A stretch of DNA of 64,000 nt from Apteryx mantelli. Lineage: Eukaryota; Chordata; Aves; Apterygiformes; Apterygidae. Each line of letters opens with the position of its first letter. Position 1 is the first letter of the stretch. The notes under the pieces are model-generated. The model worked only from the letters and a program-made list of their open reading frames with translations, ran no database searches and was not told where the DNA came from. Location of the stretch: assembly GCF_036417845.1 (NCBI RefSeq), contig NC_089978.1:127874183-127938182 (forward strand), read 5' to 3'. Shown in pieces: positions 23,523 through 36,699 of the stretch. The position numbers and the translations under genes were made by a program.

Positions 23523-24819
23523 TTGAGCAGAGGTACTTTTTCTGGTGACAGAACCACCTCCTTTCCCTCACCCATCCTTTACTAGCCCCCCTGTGAAGGC
23601 TTTTCCTGCTCAAAACCCCGCTGTGGTTGCACTTGCTGCTGTGTTGCAGGTTGGGTTTATTTCAGGCTGCAGAAAGTGAGAGCTCTTGTTCTGCAGTGGA
23701 AACCTTTAATAAATGTTCCTGTCCTTTCACGCCTAGATTCAGAGAGTGTTAGCTAAGCCCCACCACAGAGGCACAGAAAGACAGTCAGAGTTACCTCTTT
23801 GACCAGTTGGACCACTTAAAAGGGGAATTGTGAGCTAAAGGATAATGGAAACAGGAATGAGTTGGCTTTTTTCATAGTAGCTGTAGCTTGTTGGTCACTT
23901 TAATGCGTAACTTTAGATGAATATTTAGAAAGGTATCACCCCCATCTCCTATGTGTGGTGGAGCTTGTCAAAACTTTTCTGTTTTCTCCCTGTGCTTTAG
24001 GGTCAAAACTGATATCACTAAGTGCTGAGAGAAGGAAGAATAAATACATCTTTACCTGCATCATACAGCCAGATCCACTAGCCCTGCTGTTGGTCATCCA
24101 TAACTAAAATACAGTGGTTTCAAAGAGGACTAAGAGGTTATAAAGTATAATTCTTTTTATATTGTGGTCTTTCTAATATAAAGAAGGGAGCCCAAGAAAG
24201 TCCCCAGGCAATCAGATAGGCACTATTCATATGAGAGAAGAAAAAAAGTTCATTGCACTCATGTGTAAACATAGTGTTGATAACAAGTCTGTCAGCTTGT
24301 TTTTCCAACTATGCCTCTATCAAAGGAGTCCTTACATGCAGTCTGTGCTACAGCAGAGTAGTATTACTCAGTTTTACCTGTCTTTTCCATTTTGCACTAA
24401 GGTGGTGTGAGTTACTGGACAGCATTGTTACATGCCAGTCATTTTGTGCCTGTAAATATTTTCCAAGCAAGCTGTGAATCCCTAAGCAATACCTGTATCA
24501 GCGCTTGAACTGGCATCTTCATCTAGAGCATCTGAGGAGAAATCTCCCCTCATTCTTTAGGCTCTTGAGTTCTTCCATGCCCAACAGAAAAAGCCATGCT
24601 TTGCTAGGTCCACTGAGACCCAGCTGGGACCCAGTATAAATAGGTAAGCACCAGGCTGCCTGATGCATGAGACTGTAAGGCAGTGGTGCAGACCACTGTT
24701 CAGAGCAAAGCCTGGAATAACTGCACATTCATATGAGCCTGAAATTTCCCCTGCTTCTGCCTGCAGGCCTCATCTCAGCTGGTCACTTTCATTTTTCCAA
24801 ATTCTTGATAACATTAATA

Positions 24820-24960
24820 TAAATTTGCATTGCACAGGGGGAAATGCAGCATGTGGGAGTTGAATTACTTCCCTAAGATTCCACAAGAAAATTAAGAGGG
24901 AGCTAAGAATTGAGCTCTATTATTTGAAGTCTAGGCTGTAATGACTGCTCTGTATCCTGG
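24820..24960 (-). repeat. Ancient L3/CR1- or MIR-like remnant
   Basis: The stretch GAATTACTTCCCTAAGATTC...GAGCTAAGAATTGAGCTC..AAGTCTAGGCTGTAATGACTGCTCT follows the order of the old amniote L3/MIR tail (gacttgcccaaggtcacac, then agctgggaattgaac, then cagtgctct). It is heavily mutated. Confidence 0.35.
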
Positions 24961-27209
24961 GGAACAGTCTGTGGTTCTTATAGGCAGAGAAGCACACTGT
25001 TTTGTTTACTTATATAAATACATTCTTTGTTGCTTTTGGCTTGATTCTTTCATCTTATGTATGCCATGCAAACCAGGGAAAAGCAAGGGCAAAAGCAGAC
25101 TGTAAACAGGCAGAAGATGCTGCTTTGTTTGAATGCCTGTTTCATCCACTTGCAACACTAACGTAAGTTGCAAAGAAATGGAAAATTAGACCCAAAGCTT
25201 TGAAGCCAAAACTTCAAGCAAAGCACCTAAAGCACATGCCTAAGGTCACATGGGGGAGTAGTCATACTGACCTCAGCAGCACTACCAGAAAATGTAATGT
25301 AAAGTCCAAGCACGGTGGCAGCCTGGTGTCTTGCTGAACACTGCCTGAAATCACTCCTTGAATGAGAAATGGGAACTCATTGCTATTTGTCAGCTTTGAC
25401 ATGCAAGATAGCAACCTTATCATTGACAGTAGAGAGAGTTTTCTCCACATTAAGAAAGGAGATGCTTCCCTACTTTTGCCCACTGATATGGTACGTACGT
25501 GTACATACAGACTCACTGATAGGGTATGTACAGCTTTGAAAGGGCAGATCACCAACTGTACTGAGCATGAGCCAGCTCAGAGTCAGTCCTGCTCACAGGA
25601 GCTCCTGCAGTCTGTGGATTTGTCCCTGATGTGGCATTACAAAGCCTGTTGCTTATTCAGATCCACAGTTTTCCCACTGTTCTTAAGATGGGATGAAAAA
25701 AGTGCCTTGGGACAAGTTTTTTTCCTCTTTGTAGCCCTTGGTTGTCACTGTCTCCTGGGCTGTCCTTTGGTGTAGCTAGTTTACCTCCAGTGATGTCCGC
25801 TTTTTAGAGGAGAGGTTTAATGGGTGGGAGTGCTAGAACCCCATGTGTGGACATTTGTGATCTCTGGCATTTTAATGGGACACACAAGACTCATTTGTCA
25901 TGTACTCTTAACACCACAGCTAACTGCCACTGCAGTGTGGCAAAAGCTTAGTGCAAGAAGATCAGGCATACAGTCTTTCTGGCTTCTTGCTGCAAAGTCA
26001 AATTAAAAACAGCTGATATACCCACAGTACTTTTCCTATTACTGCTTCTCAGCTCTGGATAAACTGAATGCTAACGATGCTGGTTGTCTTGGGGCTTCAC
26101 TGACACTTGTATGGCTCACTCATCACAAGGTGCTTTCAAAGCACAAATATAATCTAAAGTACCGGAGCTCACGCTGGAGTGAAACAATCATTTGCAGCTT
26201 GTGATACAGCCACAGATGAAACAGATGGTATGATTTTGGAGTTCTTTAATTGTTCGTAATGACTGACTAGTGGATAAAGATGATTAACATTAGCATGATG
26301 CTTCCCAAAGCCTCAGCTGCAGGTATGATGTTTTGTGGGCTATGACAGCTGTCCTTCCTCCCTCTACCAAATCTCATAATTAACACTTGCACCCTTTGAG
26401 GGAAAGCAGGTGCAGACAGTGGGTATTGGAGGTATGGATGTGTAGCTGCAGCAGTATCTAACCTTTGGAGCCTCCTCAACTACAGAAAACTCCAGGCTTT
26501 GGGTCAGTCTCTTAGGCTTTCTATATAATGTGGGGCGAGAACCAGGCTTCTATAACTGGGACCTGAAAAGCCAAAAGCATTAGGAAGTGGTCATAGGAAA
26601 TGCTGAAGAGATGGACATGTGCCCCCCTTTCTGGGACTTTGGCATGTGACTTTGGATCTCCCCTGGCTTTGCCTGGGATCTGCAACCCTGAGGCTTTTCC
26701 TGGGGCGGTGCTCGAGCTTCTCTCCCAGAGCAGCTGGCAGGAGATGGGCAGTAGAAGCTCTCCTGTATGCAGCCTGCATGTTTGGGGTTAGAGCACTTGA
26801 TCGGATGAGTGAAAACTGTTTTGAAATTTCTCCTCTGTCTAAAGAGACTTGCACCCACACCCTTCATCTCCCAGTGAAGTATTTTGGGTTAGGGATTGTA
26901 AGATACTGCCTGACTCTCTAATTTACAATGTCCCATGTATTGAATGGAATAATTCGGTAAATATTAACTGATAAAGAGAAGGCAAGGGCAAGCTAGGTCA
27001 GGCCCTCACATGGGAGAGGGGACATCTAGGCTCCAGACGTTCTTTCTGAGAGCACAGACTCTAAAATGCTCACCATTGACTGCTAGCTCTGCCAGCAGCT
27101 GAAATGATCCAGATTAAACAGAGCCTTGGGAGAGGAGAGCAACAGCAGACTCTTGCCTGAGGAGTTCAAAGACTCTCTTAAATCCTTCAGCCCCCATTCA
27201 CACCGAGCA

Positions 27210-27310
27210 GGCTGCCTCCATTTTACAAATAAAGCGACTGGGGCACAGAGAGGTGAAAGGACTTAGGGAAGTTCTCATGCACAGCAGGAAGCAAAGCCCC
27301 GTTCAGCTAT
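27210..27310 (-). repeat. Ancient L3/MIR-like remnant
   Basis: CCATTTTACAAATAAAG, then CTGGGGCACAGAGAGGTGAA, then GGACTTAGGGAAGTTCTC matches in order the well-known core of old amniote L3/MIR repeats (tttacagatgaggaaactgaggcacagagaggttaagtgacttgccc). This is the clearest of several such remnants in the window. Confidence 0.55.
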
Positions 27311-29980
27311 TCCTGCTCTAGCACTGCTCCTAACCAACTGGTGAATGCAATAGTTTTCTTAATTTTTAACAATGTCACGTAAACTTAACTGAAATAACTG
27401 TTGTTTACACCCTGTTCCTCATCAGCAGTCTCTCTGAAGGGAAAGGAACATGCAGTGAGGAGAGGGTTGGGCCTAATATCAGAATTTCCTTACCAGAGTA
27501 AAGAGACTGAAATAGCCTACCATACTGTAGTTAGCTTTCCAAAAAGAGAGGCCAAGAGCTTCACAAATAACCAGATTCTTCTATACTCCTTCTATACTCC
27601 TAGAAGTGAGTACCTCTGGTGAATATTTGGCAGCCCTTTGAAATCCAGGATGAGCCAGCAAGTCACTCTCACTGGGCACTCAGTGACTTTGAGAGAGGGC
27701 CTCAGAACCTCAGCTTAGACACGTGCTTTTGAAAAATCTGGAGTAGACATCCCAGAAAAGAAATGATTTTGCTGCCTTTATCTTTTCTCGGCATGCATGT
27801 ATATTCTTTTCTCTTCTTCACTTCCATAATAGAAGACATCATGAATTGTCCCGAAAGGTCTATTGTAAAGCTAAAATCATCTACTACTTATTACCAGCCT
27901 TTTTTTTTTTTAAACTGTTATTCATTCAGGTGGTATCTCAACAGTCCACCTGCCTCAGTCCACTCTCCTACCACAGATCACCCTGATAAATCTGTAGCGC
28001 ACAGATATGCCACACTGAGTCTTATGGATTTTACTACATTCTCCCATTGCATTTGCTTTTTAAGAATAAAGTGAGCATCTTTGTTTCTACCATGTTCTTT
28101 GAATTTCGTCTTTGTTATCAAACTCACATAATTTTCTGGCCATTTTTTAAAATAAAAATGGCTTTTCCTACTCAGTGGAAAACTTTACCTTTCTTTCACA
28201 AAGGAAAACTTTCTTTTGTATGAAACAAAGATTCTTTGCATTTTTTATAAAAGTTAGTAGAAAACATGGGATTTTGGTGACTGGAAAACAAAATTATTGT
28301 GGCAATATTTTCAATTAAACACTTTTTTTCAAAAGGTAGCCCTCAATTTCCAGGGTCCTTTGGAGTAATAAATTCATCTCCTTCATCTCTACTTTCAATT
28401 CAAGTAAACTGTCCTTAGCATCAGTTTTTCCTATTATCGTCATATTTTCAGTTACCTTCTTAGTATATTCTCTTCTGAATGGATGATATATTTTCTGTAT
28501 CACAGTATTATATGGTCTGATATATACGTCAAACCTTTTTGTTAAAAATATTTTTGATCTGTGTTTGTTATCTATGAGATTTCTTCATGGCTGCCCATGT
28601 CCGTATTGAACAGCATGGCAAAACACCTCCTGACTTAAATCAGGGCAGATTCAAGTGTTGATATAGCATGCAGGCTGCTTTCACTTTTCATGTTACGTGG
28701 CTCACGTCTTCTGGGACGCATCCTGAGCTAGTGTGCTGCAGTTCCTTCACAGTGATCAGTACAGCTGTGCTATTTTATGTCTATTAAAGTGCTGCCTGTG
28801 TAATTCATTCCTGTTCTCTTTCTTTCCGCAAACTAACTTCCTCCTTCAGATCTAAAGCTGGTTACAAATGTATGTTCCATGTTTAATTCGTATTCAGCTC
28901 ACCTAATCTTGACTAGCCTATAGTTAGCAGAGAAAAATACACTGCTCCAGGGGCATCCGTATCTCAGACAACTGTTTCAGGATGGGAGATGTCACCCTCA
29001 GGGGATGCATGCTTCTCTGTATTATTTACAGAAGGAATATACACATGTATCTTAATGCTGGACACTGTAAGCAAGTGAAGTTAAGTGAATCTCACTCTAA
29101 TATATTTTGCTGTTGCATTGTTTGTTAACAGCTGGAGAATTGGTTTAAGAATTACTAGCAAGTGACATCCAGCTGCAATCTTTACCTGATTGCCTTCCCT
29201 TCTTTCCCCTTCTCCTCTTGTTTTTCATCACTTTTCCTCAATAGATTGTATGCTGATTCCATGGGTATTTCAGACGTTTAATTTCACTTTCTTATTGAAA
29301 TCACTGTTGACTTTCTATTCATGCCTTTCTAGCAGGCTTGTTAGGTCTTGCTCTGTAGTTCAGCACAGTGTAAAGTATCTACTTATTTTTAAGCTCACTG
29401 TTGAATTCATCTCTGTTAAGCAATGCAAATTAAGCATATAATAAAGCCATACTGAAGTCAGTATCCTGCTTCAATAACTGCTTAGGTTTTTTGTTCGAGT
29501 GGGGTGTTGAAGTATGGTCAGACAACTGCTCATGATGGAATTAGTATGATTTAGGAAGTTTCTGCCTCTCACCTGGCACTGGCAGCTTATGTTCAGTCTT
29601 TTTGGTTCATACAGTAATGGAGTGGAAACAAACCCATGCTCAGTGCTCACATCTCAGGTGAGAGCCGATGATCTTTAGCTCTAATTTGATCACTTAAATC
29701 ACATCTTTAATAACTATTCTATTTTGTGCTGGTTTTGGCAGAACTCTAGATATGTAACCATATTAACAATGCTTTCTCTTAATCATATTAGAGTTTTTGT
29801 TTGTAGACCATCTGTTTCCGCTACCATATTGTCCCATAAACTGTAAGGCCACAACTTTTTCTTAATCCTGCTAGCATGCTCCTTCCTTTATAGATCATGT
29901 GCTCTCAGATCAGTTAGTTCTTTGAAAATCTCTTCTTCAGTCATCCAACTTGGAGTATTCAGGTATGTAAAATTAAGCTG

Positions 29981-30010
29981 AGAATGATTTGGACTGGAAG
30001 GGACCTCAAA
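29981..30010 (-). repeat. CR1 LINE 3'-end remnant
   Basis: AGAATGATTTGGACTGGAAGGGACCTCAAA is close to the antisense end of avian CR1 (agaatggtttgggttggaagggaccttaaa). Only about 30 bases are recognisable. Confidence 0.65.
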
Positions 30011-31460
30011 CCAAACATAAAAAAGGCAACTCTACACAGTCAGCTGTATGCAGTCATGCACCTGTTTCGCTGGTGTTTTGGGCTGAGTCAACATGAATGT
30101 GGCATTTTCCATATAGCAGAGATCTTTGGTGTCTCTTTCATTCAGTGCTTTTTTTCAATGAGTGGTTACACAGGCAACCAAGAGTCTACAGGAGGAAGTC
30201 TCTGACTCCTGTCTTCATAATCTGACTTAACCTTGCCTATTTGAATTCTGTGTGAGGTGCATACCAGGAAACTAGCTAAGCACCATACAATGCTATCGCT
30301 ACAGAAAATCATAGAGGTGACTAGAGCCCAGTTCTGTGAAGGTATTCAAATGCCTGTATATGCTGAAACAGGAGCAAAATATCTTTGGGAATTTGTCCTA
30401 CAATCTCAGTCCATCCTATTCTTTTTTCTTCTTCCTTGTTTTGGTTTGTTGTTATTTCTTTTTCTGCTTTCTCTTCCTCAACTGTCAAGTAAAACAGAGA
30501 ATGCATATTTTGTTTAGTGTTTCTTTGCGTGCCTTATCTGTAGGATCAAAGATGAGGGAACCAAGTCTCATCATGTTAGTCTTCAGAAGAAGAATCAAGC
30601 CTGTTGTGTGAAAAATAAACAAAACTCTTGGTTAACCACAGATAGTCAGTGTTTGTGGACACTGGAGATGGATCTGAACCAATATACTGCTTCTGGGTAA
30701 ACCTGAGCTTTCCTCAGAAAATTGAAGAAGCTCAAATGCTGATATTTTCTCAATGGGGAGAGTCTTCTCAACTGTATTTCACGCTCTGGAGAGAGCCACT
30801 TGCCCAATCAATATGTGCTTGGGTTCCTTTCCTCCAGGAGGGTTTTCACAGAGAATATGTTGAAGAGTTAAGGTTTTTGGAGAAAAGGGGAGTTGAAGGC
30901 ATGAGGACACAAATTAATGATGTTTGTATGCCGCAGGCTCATCTATAGTGCATGTACTATTATTTACAAGTATGCAGGGTTTATCTTATCATTATTGCCT
31001 AGAAATAATTTTACAGTCATGTTTATTTTTATGAATGTTTAGAGTGGGGGCTAGGTAAAGGAGAATTGCAAATAAAATGACAGGTTCTGGAGAGCAGAGC
31101 AGTGAGCAGAACTTCTGGTTCTTTATCTGCTAACTCCTCTACCTGAGAATTACCCTAGCTCCCCAGCAAGTGTTTCCATCAGCCAGAGAAAACCATGCCT
31201 GTTCTGTGCATGCTTGTGGCTGTCCAGTTCATGTTTGCTGACTGCTGGCTAGTGCCAAGCAATTAATGTCTTATTCTGCTGGCTTTTCTCCATAGTGGAG
31301 GCACCATGTTAAGTCTTTCTCCTACTTAGACACCAATTTTCAGAAAACTTATAGGGATTTCCTCCTTTCTTTTAGCATTGATTCAAATTGGCTAGTGGAT
31401 TAAAATAAATATTAAGGGTCGAGAGATAAACAATGCAAAATCCATTTTTTGAAACGGTTA

Positions 31461-31519
31461 CATTCTCTGAACTTTCCAAAAGGGAATCCCTGAGATTTAC
31501 TTGTTCTGTTTTTTCCCCC
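31461..31519. repeat. Short dispersed repeat, copy 1
   Basis: CTCTGAACTTTCCAAAAGGG followed by AATCC, a T-rich stretch TTGTTCT and TTTTTCCCC recurs at 32185-32244 in the same orientation, 0.73 kb away. The 25 bases CTCTGAACTTTCC to GGGAATCC are identical apart from what follows. It may be two fragments of one old element or a local duplication. Confidence 0.6.
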
Positions 31520-32184
31520 TGCATATTTTCCCAGTAAATACATTTGTTTAAAATAATCTTTATACGTAAGCATATAGTAAGCAAGTCTTCATGAGGTCCT
31601 ATGACAGAGTGGGAGGATGCCCCATCAATTTTAATTCATATTTATGGTGTGACCCTCTTAACGCTTCCAGTCCAGCACATCTGCAAGAGAAATTGGGAGA
31701 ATGTCCTTTTTTAAAAAAAAAAAGAATATCTTTTTCTTCCTTCAAAAAGAGTTAAAATAGGCACAGCCTTTTGAAAAAGTACTTTTGCACTTCATCTCTC
31801 AGATGAAGAACTGTCACACTTTCTAACCACACCACTAATGAGGTACTTGGCCTTGCTTCATGCTGGTTATTATAATCTGGCAATTTTGGGCCACATCCTG
31901 TTCTACGAAGTGTTATAGTATTTCTTGAAACTGATCACAGCACTTGATCCTCATCTGCCATATGAAATGAAACTCTGTGGCCCTGCAGCTGTACCTTAAA
32001 ATTGATAGAGACTGAGAAGATGTATTTTCCTTTCAGTTGACTTTTATATTTCCTTAGCCATATGCTCTGTGAGCCAGTGACAGTAGGAGAGTCACAGCGT
32101 AAGTGAACGCTTAAATGACAGGGGTGAGGAAAAAAGAAATCAACTTATATGGGCCTGCAGCAAACAGCTACTCTTGAAAATGTT

Positions 32185-32244
32185 CCACTCTGAACTTTCC
32201 AAAAGGGAATCCTTGGGTTTTATTCGTTCTCTGGGTTTTTCCCC
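32185..32244. repeat. Short dispersed repeat, copy 2
   Basis: The second copy of the segment at 31461-31519, sharing an identical core and the same order of TTCTC/TTGTTCT-like and TTTTTCCCC parts, with small indels. Confidence 0.6.
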
Positions 32245-33204
32245 TCATAACCACTGTGAGCACAGTGGCGCTTGTCAGACAAATGCATTGGTTAGAGAAT
32301 CAGTCTAATTATTCAGCTGAGGTCACTGCACTGAGTGATGCAATGTGGGAGGCAAGAGGGGATGGGAAAGTTTTTTCCCCCTCAAGGTAGCATTCATTTT
32401 ATACTTTGCAATTTCAAAGAGCAGGCTGTGGCTGTTAAATGCTGTTTTACTTTTCCTTTGCAAACTAATTTTATCTCTCACTACAGGCTGCAGAAAACCC
32501 CACCATGTCTAAGACAGCAAAATATTGTGAGCCTTGTCCCATGGCTGTTGTATTTGTTACACTTAATTCAGCTGATTTCAGCAGGGGCATGGGCTACTTT
32601 ATCCCTTCCCCATTGTTTGGCATGGGCCCATGTGCTGCGCTCACGCTGCGCTAGCAAAGCATGCCAGACCTGCTGATTGTCTGTACTTTCCTTGTGCACA
32701 AAACCACCCCGAATCAGTCAGCTGTCCCAGGGGCCAAGTAAGGCTACCTGCTGTGCTGGGTCTAGCTTTGGATTATCAGTTTGCTACCTGTGCATCTTAT
32801 TTAGTGACATAGGACACTGTTTTCCTCCATTCCATCTACTTGCTTCCTCTCTTCAGCTTTGTAATTCTTTGGGATAAACAATTATTTTCCCCATTTTAGA
32901 TACAGAGTGAAAAGGAGGCTACTGGGATCATGATAACAAAGGCATGCATGTGATTAGGTGACCTGTCATCTCTGCTTGTTGGGGCAGTTTGTCCTTCAGA
33001 TCTAAGCAGGTATGAATGCAGCCCCAAATTAAATAGAACTAGAGTTGGCTCTTTCTAGCTAGGCATAAAACTCAGGGCCTGCCTTGCTTATTTATCCCAG
33101 TCCTTACCTTGTTCCAGCTCTTCTTCCAGTCACTCCACCTGTGACCTACGTTTGCTTCCTCTCACCATGTGCAACCTGCAGGTTCAGAGTAAGTAATGAA
33201 ACTG

Positions 33205-33310
33205 CTCTTGCATAGCACTTCTCTCCTGAGGTTCTCAAAAGGTTTTAAGAATATTGGAAAGTGTAAGTAGTTCCCCTCCACATTATAGAAGAGAGAAGAG
33301 GTCTAGCAAA
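33205..33310 (-). repeat. Ancient L3/CR1-type remnant
   Basis: GCATAGCACTTCTCTCCTGAGGTTCTCAAAAGGTTTTA resembles the amniote L3-type motif (tatagcgcctttcatctgaggatctcaaagcgcttta). The following TAAGTAGTTCCCCTCCACATTATAGAA fits the next part of that tail. It is degraded. Confidence 0.45.
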
Positions 33311-36300
33311 ATGGAGAAGCAGTGCTGTAGCAGTGCCCTGTTCCTCAAGCAGGCTGTGGAGAGGGTGTCGTAGCTGTTGGCACCACTTGTCTTTCTTAGA
33401 TGCCTCTGCTCTGTCAGAGGAAAGAGCTCCGTTGTTCAGTCACAAGCAAAGTAGACTCTACAGTCTACATCTCAAAGACCTTAGGAAATAGCTCCTATGA
33501 AATAAGTAGAAGCTGGACTCTCACCTTGAGTTAGTAATAGCATTTTTCTGTGTCAATTAGCTATAGTTTAGATAAATTTTTGTTCATGTTTTTATCATTT
33601 GGCAGTAAGGCCCACAAAAAGTGTGCAGATGTGGTTTTCCTTTCAGAACTGCAGGAGTTCCCTCACAGGGAACTGGAGCTGGAGAGTTTGCAAACTATTT
33701 GGCTCTGCCTCCAAATTTGTACTTGGATCCTTCCATCAGAGACTTGGTTGAGCCTCACAGTAGTGAAGCTTTTTCGGCAGCCTTGAAGCACTCACATGTT
33801 CCCATCTAATTGCCTCTTCTTTCTGTGTGCTCCAACTAAATATATCTCATTCCTGTGTTTCATCTTCATGAGGGAGTACCACTCTCATTGCAAATCAACT
33901 CGACAGCTCATCAGTTGGATCTGGGTCCAGAGATCTGCCTTCTTTCTCTGTGCTCCTGTTTGCCCATTTGCTTCTGCTCTGAGTTGGTCAGAGACTGGTG
34001 GGCAATGGAGGCTGCTCCTCCTCCCCCCCTACCCCTCTCCTTCAGGCCATGGCTTGTAAAGAGGTAGCTTGTGCAGGTAATATGGGCCAAGATACAGTGT
34101 TAGTGTGCCACTGTGCCACAAGGACTTACCACCTCAGTGTATGGCAGGTAAGTACAAAGAAAAGGGTGGAAACATAGAGCTGTCAGGAGTGACCGCAGGG
34201 GGATGTGGCTGGAGGTAGCTACAGTCCAGTCAGGGTAAGTCACAGCCTTTAGTAGCTCATCTACTCACTTTAATTATTGCCTGTTCTCTGTGTGGTGATA
34301 TAAGCTGCACCTTAGGGAAAGAAAAGGTCAAAAGATGTGTCATAAACCCAGGGCCTTAGAGCTGGGAGAATTAGCTAGCCTGAGGAATCAGAGGAAAACT
34401 GAGATTGCAAAGAGAAGAAACTGGCAGGCAAGTGTTAAGCCTGCTCTCCCTGGGCAGAAGTGTTGGAGGAAGGAGAGAAGAGGAGAGCTTGGTTGCCTTG
34501 GGGAAAAGCAGCCTGATAGAATGGATTTCAACAGCAACCTGAGCTAGCTTATTTTGTTGTGAGGAAAGAAACTAAGAGTGTTGGCTGTGCTGTGAACACC
34601 CCTTATTCTTCCAAGTCAGGGCCTGGAGAGACTGATCTTGGTCCTACCCTGGCCTGCCGGTACCTCACTGCCAGGTTAAGAGGAGGTGCCTTTTCCAGCC
34701 TGTGTCATGCAGGAGGTTAGCTTGCACCAGGCTAGCCAGTCTGCTGCTCCTTTCTGGCCTAAAAAACTGCTGAAACACATTTCCCCTCAACAGAGGTTGA
34801 TATTGCAGCAATCCAGTTTCAGCTGACTTTGGGCAAGAGGGCATGACCTTGCTTAGGCACCTTCCCAGGAGAGGAAAGGAGGATCAAATTCAAAAGGGGG
34901 TGAATCAGGTTTTGTGCTGTGATGATGCTGATGACAATTTTGCCTTGGAGGCTCCCTGCGCCCTGGCCACTCTGCGTAGGTCCTTCTAGCTGAAGCCCAG
35001 CCAGGCTGGAAGCTGCTGAAGCAGAACAGAGGTGGTTTAAAGTCAACAGTGTGTACCAGGCAGGGAGAAGGTGCTAGCTCCTCAGAAAGAAAGAGAAATG
35101 ACTGTGAGTGCTGGTTTTGGAAAAAATAAATTTCACATAACAAAGACTGGATATGAAAACCTCCCTTCTCAGCAGCTGACTGTTGGGGGACATCATCTGA
35201 GTGTCGTTTCTAGGCTGCATGTTAAGTCAGGCTTACAGGCACAATTTTGAGGTACAGAGAGTCCTGTTCTCCTCAGCCTCTTCTAACGGCAGGGCAGAAT
35301 GACAAGACTTTCCGTAAGCTTGGACTGGTAGCTGCTTGATACATTGCCAGCTTCCACTGAAGTGTAGTATATTCCTGCTTGAAACAGGACCGTACTGCAT
35401 GCCAGCATGAACACCAGCTCTGCCTGCCTATGCTACCATTTTGCAGCCAAACTCTCTGCCTGCTGCCAGTGCCTGAACTCCCCAGTGTGGGCAGGGTCTG
35501 AGTAACATGCTGCAGAGCGAAGGGATCGGTCTACATCAGAGCATTTCTCCCTGCAGTGCTGGGAACTCTGTGAGGGAGAAGAGGGGTTCCTGGACTGCTT
35601 CCAAGGGCTGTGCAAAATAGGACCAAGGAAACTTGGTGAAGGTCACTTGGGACATTCCCCAAGTGCGTGCTCATGGTGGCCTTCTGTCTTTGTTTCCTTT
35701 GTCCTTTTCTATTTCATATCTTGGGCTTTGGCTTGTGTGCAGAGATTACACCTCACTGCCCTCCAGAATGGAGTTGCACAGCAGGTTCTTTCCTGGAGAA
35801 GTTTTATTTTTCCTTCCTGCCTGGATGTGGCTGTAATTAAGAGATTCTGGACTAAACTATCACAGTTATTCTTTATGCAAAGGAAAAAGCTCGTTTTGTC
35901 AGAAGGCACTAGAAAAGTACGCTGAAAATCTGGGGTTTCATCATGTTTTTCTACTCATTTCTTCTTGTAACCTTTTGCCTGCTGCTTACATTGATTATGC
36001 CTGCCCAGTGAAGATATTTTTACTTTCTTTCTCCATCTTCTTTATTTAAAATGTATGCTCTTAAGAGATTTGGGTGTATGATATCTAAATTTCCTGATTC
36101 TGAATTCTTAGAAGCTGAAGGCCCCAAAATCATGAGGTTGGATTAAAAAAAATCGTAGCACTTTCAAAAGAGAGATTCCCTTTTTCGCACTAAGGGTTTT
36201 GAGTATTGAGTGATACGGTCACATTATATTTTCAAGCTTGTCTCCAAAATCTTGAGGGAAAGATTTTTTTTCCCCTAGAAGGTAAAATAGAAACAAAAAA

Positions 36301-36699
36301 CCCTTGGAATTTCCCTAAAAGAGTGTATGTTTGCCTGATGAGTGAGTAAGGAAGCAAAAGTTAGGAAAGGTAACTGTCACAATTGTATTGGGAATTAGAG
36401 CAATGCTGAATGTCAGATGACGAGTCCTTTAGGTGCTGTTCTAAAATAATACTGCTTTTATGGTTTCCCTGCTACTTTAGCTGGGGATATAATTCCAAAC
36501 AATGAGAAAACTGTGATGAGTGTTATTAGCCCAGCATGTGAAACCAAACCTTTAGCTTCTCTTGCCACTTGTGCTTCTGACTAGCTTTGAAATGACCTGC
36601 TGAGCATAGGTCTTGTCCGTAAACACATTGGGGTGGCTTGAAATACTGAAAGGCACCCCAGAGCATAACTGTGCTCCTGTGGCAAAAGCTGGGCAGGCT

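Larger units (their letters stand above)
19750..24140 (-). repeat. Tandem duplication unit B (intact XCL1 copy)
   Basis: The counterpart of unit A, in the same orientation, containing the working gene. Homology extends at least 600 bases upstream of the start codon (GGACCACTTAAAAGG at 23810, GTCACTTT and CTTTAGATG at about 23895-23920) and past the polyadenylation site. The ends of homology are blurred by divergence. Confidence 0.85.
24145..29980. other. Intergenic stretch, no supported gene
   Basis: About 5.8 kb upstream of XCL1. No open frame exceeds about 137 codons, and none shows a domain or exon-type borders. It holds two old LINE/SINE-like remnants (24.8 and 27.2 kb) and an AT-rich patch at 28.1-28.6 kb. 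The 5' side near XCL1 may hold regulatory DNA, but I cannot point to specific sites. Confidence 0.5.
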
